DNA of 19,448 bases. Origin: an uncultured Sutterella sp. (lineage in GTDB: Bacteria; Pseudomonadota; Gammaproteobacteria; Burkholderiales; Burkholderiaceae_F). Location of the stretch: NCBI GenBank assembly GCA_900767875.1, contig CAAGAT010000054.1, forward strand, positions 1-19,448. Reading direction: 5' to 3'. This document shows, piece after piece, positions 1 to 7,616 of this stretch (the first letter of the stretch is position 1; every line of letters starts with the position of its first letter). A model generated the notes under the pieces. The model was not told the origin of the DNA and ran no database searches. It saw only the letters and a list, made by a program, of their open reading frames with translations. The translations under genes and the position numbers were made by a program.

Positions 1-250
1 ATGACGGTGAGGTTCCGCCGTCATCTTATCGTGCGCTGCACGATGGCCTTATATCCCTCGACTGAAGGCGAGGGCTTTACGGCCTATTTCTGTAAAAAAT
101 GCGCGGGCGACGGGGCAAAAGCACCCCGCCGCACGGCCGGAGCACAGTGCTGAAGGATGATGTGTACATGGTAAAATCCATTGGATTTACCAAATGGCTC
201 CGGGATCCGCGCCCGAGAGCTTTCTTTCGTTTTCATAAGACCCAAATCAA
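1..250 (+). other. Gene-free, hairpin-rich leader upstream of tkt
   Basis: No convincing gene lies here. Several inverted repeats are visible: arms 1-7 and 18-24; arms 28-34 and 38-44 (7 bp perfect, 3-base loop); arms 55-60 and 69-74 (CCCTCG/CGAGGG) enclosed by GGCC at 45-48 and 81-84; arms 111-115 and 124-128; and a strong near-palindrome at 169-192. None is followed by a clear run of T, so they do not look like simple terminators. The first three are packed end to end, which suggests a folded 5' leader or the end of an upstream RNA. Any gene upstream lies outside the window. Confidence 0.5.
169..192. promoter_or_regulatory. Near-palindrome, possible operator or leader hairpin of tkt
   Basis: The left arm TGGTAAA(A)TCC (169-179) pairs with GGATTTACCA (183-192), with one unpaired A and a 3-base centre. 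A possible minus-10 element TAAAAT (172-177) falls inside the left arm, although its minus-35 partner near 150-155 is poor. This could be a repressor site over a promoter or an RNA hairpin in the tkt leader. I do not recognise the motif as the site of a named regulator. Confidence 0.35.
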
Positions 251-2266
251 ATGACCGAAACAGTCTCCGCCAAGACGATGGCGGCGTGTGTCCGCGCCCT
301 TTCCATGGACGCGGTCGAGCGCGCCAAGTCCGGCCACCCCGGCATGCCCATGGGCATGGCTGACATTGCCGTGACGCTTTTCACGCGTCATCTGCGCCAT
401 AACCCGGCTGATCCCAAGTGGCCTGCACGCGACCGCTTCATCCTTTCCAACGGTCACGGTTCCATGCTGCAGTACTCGATGCTGCATCTGACCGGCTACG
501 ACGTTTCGATGGAAGATATCAAGAACTTCCGTCAGCTCGGCAGCAAGACGCCGGGTCACCCCGAAGTGGGCGTGACCCCGGGTGTGGAGACCACCACCGG
601 TCCGCTCGGTCAGGGCATCGCCAACGCCGTCGGTATGGCGTTGGCCGAAAAGATGCTCGCGGCCGAGTTCAACCGCGAGGGCTATGAAATCGTCAACAAC
701 CGCACCTACTGCTTCCTGGGCGACGGCTGCATGATGGAAGGCATCAGCCACGAAGTCTGCTCGCTGGCGGGCGTCTGGGGCCTTAATAAGCTCGTGGCCA
801 TATACGACGACAACGGCATCAGCATCGACGGCGATATCAAGGGCTGGTACGGCGACGACGTGCGCGGCCGCTTTGAAGCCTACGGCTGGAACGTGATCGG
901 CCCGATCGACGGCCACGACTGCGACGCGATCGATCAAGCTCTGACGCAGGCCCAAGCCGAAAAGGCCAAGCCCACGCTCGTGATCTGCCGCACCGTGATC
1001 GGTCAGGGCAGCCCGCACCGCGCCGGCACGGCCAAGGCCCACGGCGAAGCGCTTGGCGCTGACGAAATCGCCGCCACGCGCGCCAACATCGGCTGGAACT
1101 ATCCGCCCTTTGAAGTGCCGCAGGAAATCTACGCGGCCATGGACGCCCGCACCAAGGGCGCTGAAATCGAAAACGCCTGGAAGGACACCTTCGCGGGCTA
1201 CGAAAAGGCCTACCCGGAACTGGCCGCCGAATTCAAGCGCCGTCTGGCCGGCATTCTGCCCGAGGGCTTTGACGAAACCGTCATGAACGCCCTGTGCGCC
1301 GCCGCCGAAGCGGCCGAAACGGTCGCCACCCGTAAGGCCAGCCAAAAGGCCCTCAACGCGATCGCCCCGACGATGCCCGAACTGCTCGGCGGCTCGGCCG
1401 ACCTCACGGGTTCGAACCTCACCAACTGGACGGGTGTCGAGCGCCTGACGCACGACAACATGCTCGGCCGCCACATCAGCTACGGTGTGCGCGAATTCGG
1501 CATGAGCGCCATTCAAAACGGCATTGCCCTGTACGGCGGCCTTATTCCCTACAGCGGCACGTTCCTGACGTTCTCGGACTATGCGCGCAATGCCGTGCGC
1601 ATGGCCGCCCTCATGAAGCTGCGCTCGATTTTCGTCTACACCCACGACTCGATCGGTCTGGGCGAAGACGGCCCGACGCATCAGTCGATCGAGCACGTTT
1701 CGAGCCTGCGCCTGATTCCGGGTCTGGACGTGTGGCGCCCCGCCGATACGGTCGAAAGCGTGGTGGCCTGGTCGAGCGCCCTTGAGCGCGCCGACGGCCC
1801 GAGCGCCCTCATCTTCACGCGCCAGAACTGCGCCTTCGTCGATCGCGACGAAGTCGACGCCGACGCCATCGCCAAGGGCGGCTACATCGCCGCCGATGCT
1901 CCCGCGGGCGCCGACAAGCTGCAGGCGGTGATCGTGGCCACCGGTTCGGAAGTCGAACTGGCGATGAAGGCCCGTGCGCTGCTCACGGCCATGAACGTGC
2001 AGGTGCGCGTGGTCTCCATGCCCTGCTGCGACGTCTTTGACCGTCAGGATGCCGCGTACCGCAACGCGGTGCTGCCCGCCGACAAGCCGATTCTGGCGAT
2101 TGAAGCGGGTACGACGGCCCTCTGGCACAAGTATCTGCACGGCCACGGCGACGTGCTCGGGATCGATACGTTCGGCGAATCCGCCCCGGCCTCGGTGCTC
2201 TGGAAGCACTTCGGCTTTACCCCCGAAAACGCCGTTCAAAAGGTTTTGGCGCTTCTTGCCAAGTAA
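251..2266 (+). CDS. tkt: Transketolase
   Basis: Thiamine-diphosphate enzyme of the cytoplasm that moves two-carbon ketol units between sugar phosphates, linking the pentose phosphate pathway to glycolysis. The 671-residue length is normal for the bacterial family. Visible hallmarks are SGHPGMPMG (27-35, with H29), NGHGS (67-71, with H69), TPGHPE (100-105), the cofactor motif GDGCMMEG (157-164), the pyrimidine-domain REFGM with the probable catalytic Glu at 415, and the THDSIGLGEDGPTHQ segment. The start was chosen because MTETVSAKTMAACVRALSMDAV matches the family N-terminus. No good ribosome-binding site precedes it, which is unusual next to the strong sites of gap and pgk. It is the first gene of a three-gene operon with gap and pgk. 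Identity is very secure. Confidence 0.97.
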   Translation: MTETVSAKTMAACVRALSMDAVERAKSGHPGMPMGMADIAVTLFTRHLRHNPADPKWPARDRFILSNGHGSMLQYSMLHLTGYDVSMEDIKNFRQLGSKTPGHPEVGVTPGVETTTGPLGQGIANAVGMALAEKMLAAEFNREGYEIVNNRTYCFLGDGCMMEGISHEVCSLAGVWGLNKLVAIYDDNGISIDGDIKGWYGDDVRGRFEAYGWNVIGPIDGHDCDAIDQALTQAQAEKAKPTLVICRTVIGQGSPHRAGTAKAHGEALGADEIAATRANIGWNYPPFEVPQEIYAAMDARTKGAEIENAWKDTFAGYEKAYPELAAEFKRRLAGILPEGFDETVMNALCAAAEAAETVATRKASQKALNAIAPTMPELLGGSADLTGSNLTNWTGVERLTHDNMLGRHISYGVREFGMSAIQNGIALYGGLIPYSGTFLTFSDYARNAVRMAALMKLRSIFVYTHDSIGLGEDGPTHQSIEHVSSLRLIPGLDVWRPADTVESVVAWSSALERADGPSALIFTRQNCAFVDRDEVDADAIAKGGYIAADAPAGADKLQAVIVATGSEVELAMKARALLTAMNVQVRVVSMPCCDVFDRQDAAYRNAVLPADKPILAIEAGTTALWHKYLHGHGDVLGIDTFGESAPASVLWKHFGFTPENAVQKVLALLAK

Positions 2267-2307
2267 TTGAATTCTTTTCAGAGAACAAGATTTAGGAGAA
2301 CAATCCA

Positions 2308-3324
2308 ATGACGATTCGTGTGGCAATCAACGGCTTTGGCCGCATCGGGCGCAACGTGCTGCGCGCGCACTACGAAAACGGCAAGAAGCACGATCTTGAG
2401 ATCGTGGCCATCAACACGCTCGGCAGCGTGGAAACCAACGCCCACCTGCTGCGCTACGACACGGTGCACGGGCGCTTTAACGGCGAAGTGGTCGTCGAAG
2501 GCACCGATTACCTCGTCGTCAACGGCGACCGCATCCGTCTTTTCTCGACGCGCGACCCGCGTGAAATCGACTGGGCTTCCTGCGGCGTGGACGTCGTGCT
2601 CGAATGCACGGGCGCCTTCACGAGCAAGGAAAAGGCCATGGTGCACATCGAACAGGGCGCCAAGAAGGTTCTGATTTCCGCCCCGGGCAAGAACGCCGAC
2701 GCGACCGTCGTGTACGGCGTCAACGAAAACGTGCTCACGGCCGACATGACCGTCGTGTCCAACGCCTCGTGCACGACCAACTGCCTGGCGCCCGTCGTGG
2801 CGGCCCTGCACGAGACGCTCGGCGTCGAACACGGCCTGATGACCACCGTGCACTCGTACACGAACGATCAGGTTCTCACGGACGTCTACCACAAGGATAT
2901 GCGCCGCGCCCGTTCGGCCACGCACTCCATGATCCCGACCAAGACGGGCGCCGCCGCGGCCGTGGGCCTGGTGCTGCCCGAACTCAACGGCAAGCTCGAC
3001 GGCTTTGCCGTGCGCGTGCCCACGATCAACGTGAGCTTCGTGGATCTGACCTTCACGGCCAAGCGCGACACCACCGTTGAGGAAATCAACGCCATCATGA
3101 AGGCCGCGAGCCAATCGCCGCGCTTTAAGGGCGTTCTTGGCTACAACGATCAGCCGCTCGTGTCGATCGACTTTAACCACGACCCGCACAGCTCCACGTT
3201 TGACGCGACCCTCACGAAGGTCACCGGCGGCCGCCTCGTGAAGGTGACGAGCTGGTACGACAACGAATGGGGCTTCTCGCAGCGCATGCTCGATACGGCC
3301 TGCGCGATGATGGCCGCCAAGTAA
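2308..3324 (+). CDS. gap: Type I glyceraldehyde-3-phosphate dehydrogenase
   Basis: Oxidises glyceraldehyde 3-phosphate to 1,3-bisphosphoglycerate in glycolysis, or the reverse in gluconeogenesis; cytoplasmic and normally a homotetramer. At 338 residues it has typical length. The Rossmann motif NGFGRIGR is at 8-15, the active site SNASCTTNC has C155 as the nucleophile, and H182 (TTVHSYTND) is the general base. The SWYDNEWGFSQRM signature lies near the C-terminus. A strong AGGAG lies about 10 bases before the ATG, and the gene follows tkt by 41 bases. One oddity: the Asp that normally follows AIN and reads the adenosine ribose of NAD is Thr at 37 (AINTLG), so cofactor preference could differ from the usual NAD-specific enzyme. 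The family call is secure; cofactor use is not. Confidence 0.96.
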   Translation: MTIRVAINGFGRIGRNVLRAHYENGKKHDLEIVAINTLGSVETNAHLLRYDTVHGRFNGEVVVEGTDYLVVNGDRIRLFSTRDPREIDWASCGVDVVLECTGAFTSKEKAMVHIEQGAKKVLISAPGKNADATVVYGVNENVLTADMTVVSNASCTTNCLAPVVAALHETLGVEHGLMTTVHSYTNDQVLTDVYHKDMRRARSATHSMIPTKTGAAAAVGLVLPELNGKLDGFAVRVPTINVSFVDLTFTAKRDTTVEEINAIMKAASQSPRFKGVLGYNDQPLVSIDFNHDPHSSTFDATLTKVTGGRLVKVTSWYDNEWGFSQRMLDTACAMMAAK

Positions 3325-3403
3325 GTCTGTCCGTTTCAAACCGTGCGCCGGCTACGGAGCGATCTGCGGTCGGCTTCACACTTAACGAAGGAATTGAAAT
3401 CCC

Positions 3404-4609
3404 ATGCAGGTTCAGACCTTGGAGGCGCTTGCCAAGCAGGGCGCGCTTGCCGGCAAACGCGTTCTCATTCGTTCCGACTTGAACGTGCCGCGTGACGAAG
3501 CGGGCAACATTACCGATGAAACCCGTCTGATCGCCAGCGTCCCGGCCATCCGTCTGGCGCTCGATGCGGGCGCGGCCGTGCTCGTGATGAGCCACCTCGG
3601 CCGTCCCACCGAAGGCGAATGCCGTCCGCAGGACTCGCTCGCGGCCATCACGGTGCGCATGAGCGAACTCGTGGGCGTGCCCATCACGCTGTCGCGCCGC
3701 TATCTCGAAGAAGGTGTTCAGGTCAAGCCCGGCCAGGTGGTGATGCTTGAAAACTGCCGCTGCAACAAGGGCGAAAAGAAAAACGACGAGGCGCTCGCCA
3801 AGGCCTATGCGGCCCTGTGCGACGTGTACGTCAACGACGCGTTCGGCACCGCGCACCGCGCTCAGGCTTCCACCGAAGGCGTGGCCCGCTTTGCGTCCGT
3901 GGCCTGCGCCGGCCCCCTGATGGCCAGCGAAATCGAGGCCCTCACCAAGGCGATCGCTCAGGCCGAGCATCCGCTCGTGGCCATCGTCGGCGGCTCCAAG
4001 GTTTCGACCAAGCTGACGATTCTCAACAACCTGGCGCGCAACGTTGATCAGCTGATCGTCGGCGGCGGCATCGCCAACACGTTCCTTCTGGCGGCCGGCT
4101 ACAAGGTGGGCAAGTCCCTCGCAGAGCCCGAGCTCGTCGACGAATGCCGAAAGGTGCTCGAGACGCTCAAGGCCAAGGGCGCCACGCTGCCCCTGCCCGT
4201 CGACGTGGTGGCCGCCAAGGCCTTCTCGGCCGAAGGTCCCTACCGCACCTGCGCCGTCGAAGAGGTGGCCGACGATGAGATGATTCTCGACGTCGGTCCC
4301 AAGACCGCGCAGATGCTCGCCGACATCGTCGGCAAGGCCAAGACCATCGTCTGGAACGGCCCGGTGGGCGTCTTTGAAATGGCTCCCTACGCGCAGGGCA
4401 CCGCCGAGCTGGCCAAGGCCATCGCCAAGGCCACGCGCGAAGGCGCCTTCTCGATTGCGGGCGGCGGCGACACCGTCTCGGCCGTCTCCGTGTTCGGCGT
4501 GGCCGATCAGGTGAGCTACATCTCTACGGGTGGCGGCGCCTTCCTCGAATTCCTCGAGGGTAAGAGTCTGCCCGCCATCGCCGTTCTCGAGGAACGCGCC
4601 AAGGCCTAA
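3404..4609 (+). CDS. pgk: Phosphoglycerate kinase
   Basis: Transfers phosphate from 1,3-bisphosphoglycerate to ADP, the first ATP-yielding step of glycolysis; monomeric and cytoplasmic. Its 401 residues show RSDLNVP (23-29), SHLGRP (63-68), the substrate-side LENCRCNKGE (115-124), NDAFGTAHR (144-152), GGSKVSTK (196-203), NGPVGVFE (318-325) and the nucleotide-loop GGGDT (353-357). In the LENVRF-type motif the usual Phe is Cys (residue 120), while the Arg at 119 is kept. The start is supported by AAGGA about 11 bases upstream of the ATG and by alignment with the family N-terminus. It is the last gene of tkt-gap-pgk, 79 bases after gap, and is followed by a strong terminator. Confidence 0.97.
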   Translation: MQVQTLEALAKQGALAGKRVLIRSDLNVPRDEAGNITDETRLIASVPAIRLALDAGAAVLVMSHLGRPTEGECRPQDSLAAITVRMSELVGVPITLSRRYLEEGVQVKPGQVVMLENCRCNKGEKKNDEALAKAYAALCDVYVNDAFGTAHRAQASTEGVARFASVACAGPLMASEIEALTKAIAQAEHPLVAIVGGSKVSTKLTILNNLARNVDQLIVGGGIANTFLLAAGYKVGKSLAEPELVDECRKVLETLKAKGATLPLPVDVVAAKAFSAEGPYRTCAVEEVADDEMILDVGPKTAQMLADIVGKAKTIVWNGPVGVFEMAPYAQGTAELAKAIAKATREGAFSIAGGGDTVSAVSVFGVADQVSYISTGGGAFLEFLEGKSLPAIAVLEERAKA

Positions 4610-4635
4610 GGCCGGCACATCGGCAACGGCTAAAG

Positions 4636-4671
4636 AAAAGGCACCGTACGGACTTCTTGCGGTGCCTTTTT
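4636..4671. terminator. Rho-independent terminator after pgk, probably bidirectional
   Basis: A perfect 11-bp stem (AAAAGGCACCG at 4636-4646, CGGTGCCTTTT at 4660-4670) encloses a 13-base loop and runs into five T on the plus strand. On the minus strand the stem ends in TTTTC-TTTAG, so it may also end dedA transcription, which comes from the other side. Confidence 0.92.
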
Positions 4672-4717
4672 CGATCGGGGGGGCCCGATGGGGACCCGAG
4701 CGCTTATGCGGGAGCGC

Positions 4718-5434
4718 TTATTCGGACTTGATGGCCTTGGCCTTTTGGCGGGCGGCGCGCTCGGCTTGGCGCTCATCGTGGCGCATCTTGACGGCCAGGG
4801 CATGGACGTACTTCCAGCCTAAGGCCACCACCACCGGGCCCATGGCCGCGGCCACGACGCCGAGCAGCAGAATCATCGACAGGTTGTTCTTGACGATCGG
4901 GATGTTGCCGAAAATGTACCCGACGCCGATCAGGGAGACGGCCCACAGGCACGCGCCCAGACCGCTGTAGAGCTCAAAGCGGGCCATGCTCATGCGCGCG
5001 GCGCCGGCCACGAGCGGGGCAAAGGCGCGCACGATCGGCACGAAACGGGCCAGTACGATCGTCTTGCCGCCGTGCTTTTCATAAAAGATCTGGGTCTTGT
5101 GCAGCTTTTCGGCGTTGATCCAGCCAATCGAGCCGTCGTAGATCTTGTTGCCGAACCAGCGACCCGTGTGAAAGCCCAGGGTGTTCCCCAGGCAGGCGCC
5201 CAAAATGACGGCCAGCATCAGTCCCCAGGGGCTCATCGTGCCCGCGGCGGCCACGGTGCCCGAGACGAAGAGCAGAGAGTCGCCCGGCAGAAAGGCCAGA
5301 ATGACGATGCCCGTTTCAAGAAAGAAGATGGTGAACATCGCCAGATAGACGAGCCAGCCGTATTCCGTGGCAAGGACCATCAGAAAGTGGTCGGCGTTGG
5401 TGAATAGTTCGAGGATAAGACCCGTAATGTCCAT
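4718..5434 (-). CDS. DedA-family inner-membrane protein
   Basis: A 238-residue multi-span membrane protein of the DedA (SNARE-associated/VTT) family. Members support lipid-carrier or phospholipid flipping, proton-motive-force maintenance and envelope stress tolerance; the substrate cannot be told from the sequence. Hydrophobic segments fill most of residues 15-205. The family motifs are present: ETG at 40-42 followed by FLPGDSLLF (48-56, D52), GACLGNTLGFHTGRWFG (79-95) and ARFVPIVRAFAP (129-140, R130 and R136). The acidic and arginine positions match those essential in E. coli YqjA. The C-terminus is a highly charged, Arg/Lys/Glu/Ala-rich cytoplasmic tail. No clear ribosome-binding site precedes the ATG. 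It is convergent with pgk and divergent from mutL. Family assignment is secure, subgroup less so. Confidence 0.92.
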   Translation of the reverse strand: MDITGLILELFTNADHFLMVLATEYGWLVYLAMFTIFFLETGIVILAFLPGDSLLFVSGTVAAAGTMSPWGLMLAVILGACLGNTLGFHTGRWFGNKIYDGSIGWINAEKLHKTQIFYEKHGGKTIVLARFVPIVRAFAPLVAGAARMSMARFELYSGLGACLWAVSLIGVGYIFGNIPIVKNNLSMILLLGVVAAAMGPVVVALGWKYVHALAVKMRHDERQAERAARQKAKAIKSE

Positions 5435-5672
5435 GTTGGTTTTTATTTCGGCGTCGTTCGACAGGATGGTGGGCGGCGCACTGGGGCGATGGGGGAGAAG
5501 ACGGCCGCCAAAGCCGGCTGTCTAGTCCAGAAGAATAACACAGAGGAATTAGCCGAATGTAACACGATCTAGGAGGGCTTTGCCGAAGGTTGCTGTCGGG
5601 CGAAGGTGTTCGGGTAAGGCCTGCGGCCTTGTACAATTTGGCGGCGAAAACCTTTTGATTTGTGGGTCTGAG
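5435..5672. promoter_or_regulatory. Divergent dedA/mutL intergenic region
   Basis: This 238-base gap must carry the promoters of dedA (minus) and mutL (plus). A possible minus-strand pair is TTACAT and TTATTC with an 18-base spacer (about 5533-5562), and a possible plus-strand minus-10 is TACAAT (5632-5637); neither is strong. AGGAGGG (5571-5577) is a very good ribosome-binding sequence but lies only two bases before the TTG at 5580, too close for normal use, and nearly 100 bases before the mutL start chosen here. A GAGGA-spaced ATG immediately followed by TAA occurs at 5557-5562. Confidence 0.4.
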
Positions 5673-7616
5673 ATGAATGAGCAAGTGGGTGAAAATGTGA
5701 ATGCGGCGCCGCGCCGGCCGATTCGGGAACTGTCCGATCGGCTGATCAGCCAGATTGCCGCCGGCGAAGTGATCGAGCGACCGGCCTCGGTCGTCAAGGA
5801 GCTCGTGGAAAATTCCCTCGATGCGGGCGCCGACGACATTGAGGTGCGCCTCGACGAGGGCGGCATCAAGCGCATTGTCGTTGCGGACAACGGCTGCGGC
5901 ATCGCCAAGGACGATCTGCCCCTGGCGCTCAAGCGGCACGCCACAAGCAAGATCCGCACACTGACGGATCTGGAAAGTGTCGCCAGCTTCGGGTTTCGCG
6001 GCGAGGCCCTGGCGAGCATCGACTCGGTGGCCGACGTCACCATCACGAGCCGCACGCTCGATGCCGCCGAGGCCTGGGCGATCAGCCGCGAGGGGGTGCA
6101 GCCCGCGGCCGGCACGCCGGGCACCCGCATCGAAGTCAAGGACCTTTTTTATCTGACGCCCGCCCGCCGCAAGTTTCTCAAGTCCGCCTCGACGGAAACG
6201 GCGCATATCCTGGCGCAGATCGAGCGCATGGCCCTGGCCAACCCGCACGTGCGATTTCGCGTCTTTTCCAACGGGCGCGCCTCGGTGCATTTTCCCGCGC
6301 AGGAGACGGCCGATCGCGTGTTTGCCGTGATGCCGCCCGAGTTTGCCCAGGCCTGCCGGCCGATATCGGCCGACGCCCCGGGCCTGCATCTGGAAGGCTG
6401 GGTGGGACTGCCCACGGCCGCCCGGGCGCGGGCCGACAAACAGTTTTTCTTCGTCAACGGCCGCTTTATCCGCGATCGGGTGCTGCAGCACGCCGTCAAG
6501 ACCGCTTACGCCGACGTGCTGCACGTGCAGGCGCAGCCCATGTTTGTGCTCTCTCTGTCGATCAACCCTACGCGCGTGGACGTCAACGTGCACCCGCAAA
6601 AAAGCGAGGTGCGCTTTCGCGACAGCGGCCTTGTGCACAGCTTCGTGTCCTCGGCGATCATGCGCGCCCTGGCGCACGGCGCGGGTGAACAAGCGCCCGT
6701 GAGCCTCACCGAAGGCCACGGCGAGAGGGCGGCCGCCCCGACGGCGCCCGCGGCCATGCCGCCCGCCACAGGGGGCTTTGCCCCCGCCCGATCTTTTGCG
6801 CCGTCCGCAAGCCGCGCGGCCTCCTATGCTGCGCACACGGCGTCCGCCACTCCCAAGCCCCTGACCGAGCAGCAGTGGCTCGACCTTTACGGCGGCGCGC
6901 ACACCCGAGCCGAGAGCGCCTCGAGCGAACCCAAGGCTGTCGCCTCGGCTGCGCCGGCTGCCGCACCGGAGGCCGCCTCAACGCCTTCGGCGGGCACGTT
7001 TGCCGACATGCTCACGCAGGCCTCGGCGATGAATCAGCCGCTCGGGCGCCCCATCGCGCAGATCGCGGGCATTTATGTGCTGGCCGAAAACAGCGAAGGG
7101 CTGGTGATCGTCGACATGCACGCCGCCCACGAGCGCGTGACCTATGAAAAGCTCAAGGCCTCGGGCGTGGGCAAGGACATTACGCAGCTGCTCGTGCCCG
7201 CCGTCTTTAACGTGAGCGACGAGACGATGGCGCTTTTTGAAGAGCACGCCGACAAATTCGCCGACTTTGGGCTGGAGGTCTCGGCCGCGGGCGAACACGC
7301 GCTGATGCTGCGCGCGCTGCCCGCGATCCTGGCGCGCGGCAAGTACGACGCGGACGAACTTGTGACAGGCCTGTTGGAGGACTTTGCGCGCTTCGGGGGC
7401 TCGAATCTCACCGAGCAGATGCGAAACGAGTGTTTGGCCACCATCGCCTGCCACGGCTCGGTACGGGCGCACCGCGAGCTCACGCTCGAGGAGATGGACG
7501 CCCTCTTACGCGCCATGGAGCGCACGGACCGGGCCGATCAGTGCAACCACGGCCGGCCCACGTGGACGCAGCTCACGCTCGCCGACTTGGACAAACTTTT
7601 CATGCGGGGGAAGTGA
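5673..7616 (+). CDS. mutL: DNA mismatch repair protein MutL
   Basis: ATP-driven coordinator of mismatch repair that couples MutS mismatch recognition to strand cutting and excision. The N-terminal GHKL ATPase shows ENSLDAGA (46-53, catalytic E46), DNGCGI (72-77), ATSKI (90-94) and GFRGEAL (107-113). A long Ala/Pro-rich linker (about 350-465) follows, then the C-terminal dimerisation domain. That domain carries DMHAAHERVTYE (481-492), ACHGSVRAH (592-600) and CNHGRP (624-629). These match the DQHAxxExxxxE, ACR and CPHGRP motifs of MutL proteins that are themselves endonucleases, as expected in lineages without MutH. The 647-residue start at ATG 5673 was chosen because the PIRELSDRLISQIAAGEVIERP core follows shortly after. 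An in-frame TTG at 5580 would add 31 unconserved residues. The stop overlaps the miaA start by one base. Confidence 0.95.
   Translation: MNEQVGENVNAAPRRPIRELSDRLISQIAAGEVIERPASVVKELVENSLDAGADDIEVRLDEGGIKRIVVADNGCGIAKDDLPLALKRHATSKIRTLTDLESVASFGFRGEALASIDSVADVTITSRTLDAAEAWAISREGVQPAAGTPGTRIEVKDLFYLTPARRKFLKSASTETAHILAQIERMALANPHVRFRVFSNGRASVHFPAQETADRVFAVMPPEFAQACRPISADAPGLHLEGWVGLPTAARARADKQFFFVNGRFIRDRVLQHAVKTAYADVLHVQAQPMFVLSLSINPTRVDVNVHPQKSEVRFRDSGLVHSFVSSAIMRALAHGAGEQAPVSLTEGHGERAAAPTAPAAMPPATGGFAPARSFAPSASRAASYAAHTASATPKPLTEQQWLDLYGGAHTRAESASSEPKAVASAAPAAAPEAASTPSAGTFADMLTQASAMNQPLGRPIAQIAGIYVLAENSEGLVIVDMHAAHERVTYEKLKASGVGKDITQLLVPAVFNVSDETMALFEEHADKFADFGLEVSAAGEHALMLRALPAILARGKYDADELVTGLLEDFARFGGSNLTEQMRNECLATIACHGSVRAHRELTLEEMDALLRAMERTDRADQCNHGRPTWTQLTLADLDKLFMRGK

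Noticed and set aside
1..60. Fluoride (crcB) riboswitch assignment for the leader
   Set aside because: Pseudoknot geometry is suggestive, but the conserved AACC linker and the GCUGAU and CUAC segments are absent and no fluoride exporter gene follows. Kept only as an unassigned structured leader.
1..250. Thiamine diphosphate riboswitch before the thiamine-dependent transketolase
   Set aside because: The CUGAGA and GAUCUGGAUAAUGCCAGCG-type core motifs are not present.
233..2326. Very long open frame on the minus strand opposite tkt (also opposite gap, pgk, mutL and purD)
   Set aside because: These are mirror frames produced by GC-rich codon bias. The translations are His/Arg/Gly/Val-rich without any family motif, while the plus-strand frames are textbook enzymes.
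5580..5672. Longer MutL from the TTG at 5580
   Set aside because: The extra 31 residues are unlike the family, and the AGGAGGG is only two bases from the TTG. ATG 5673 is close to the conserved domain start.
7430..7615. Longer MiaA starting inside mutL
   Set aside because: The added 62 residues are a frame shadow of mutL. The P-loop follows the ATG at 7616 at the normal distance.
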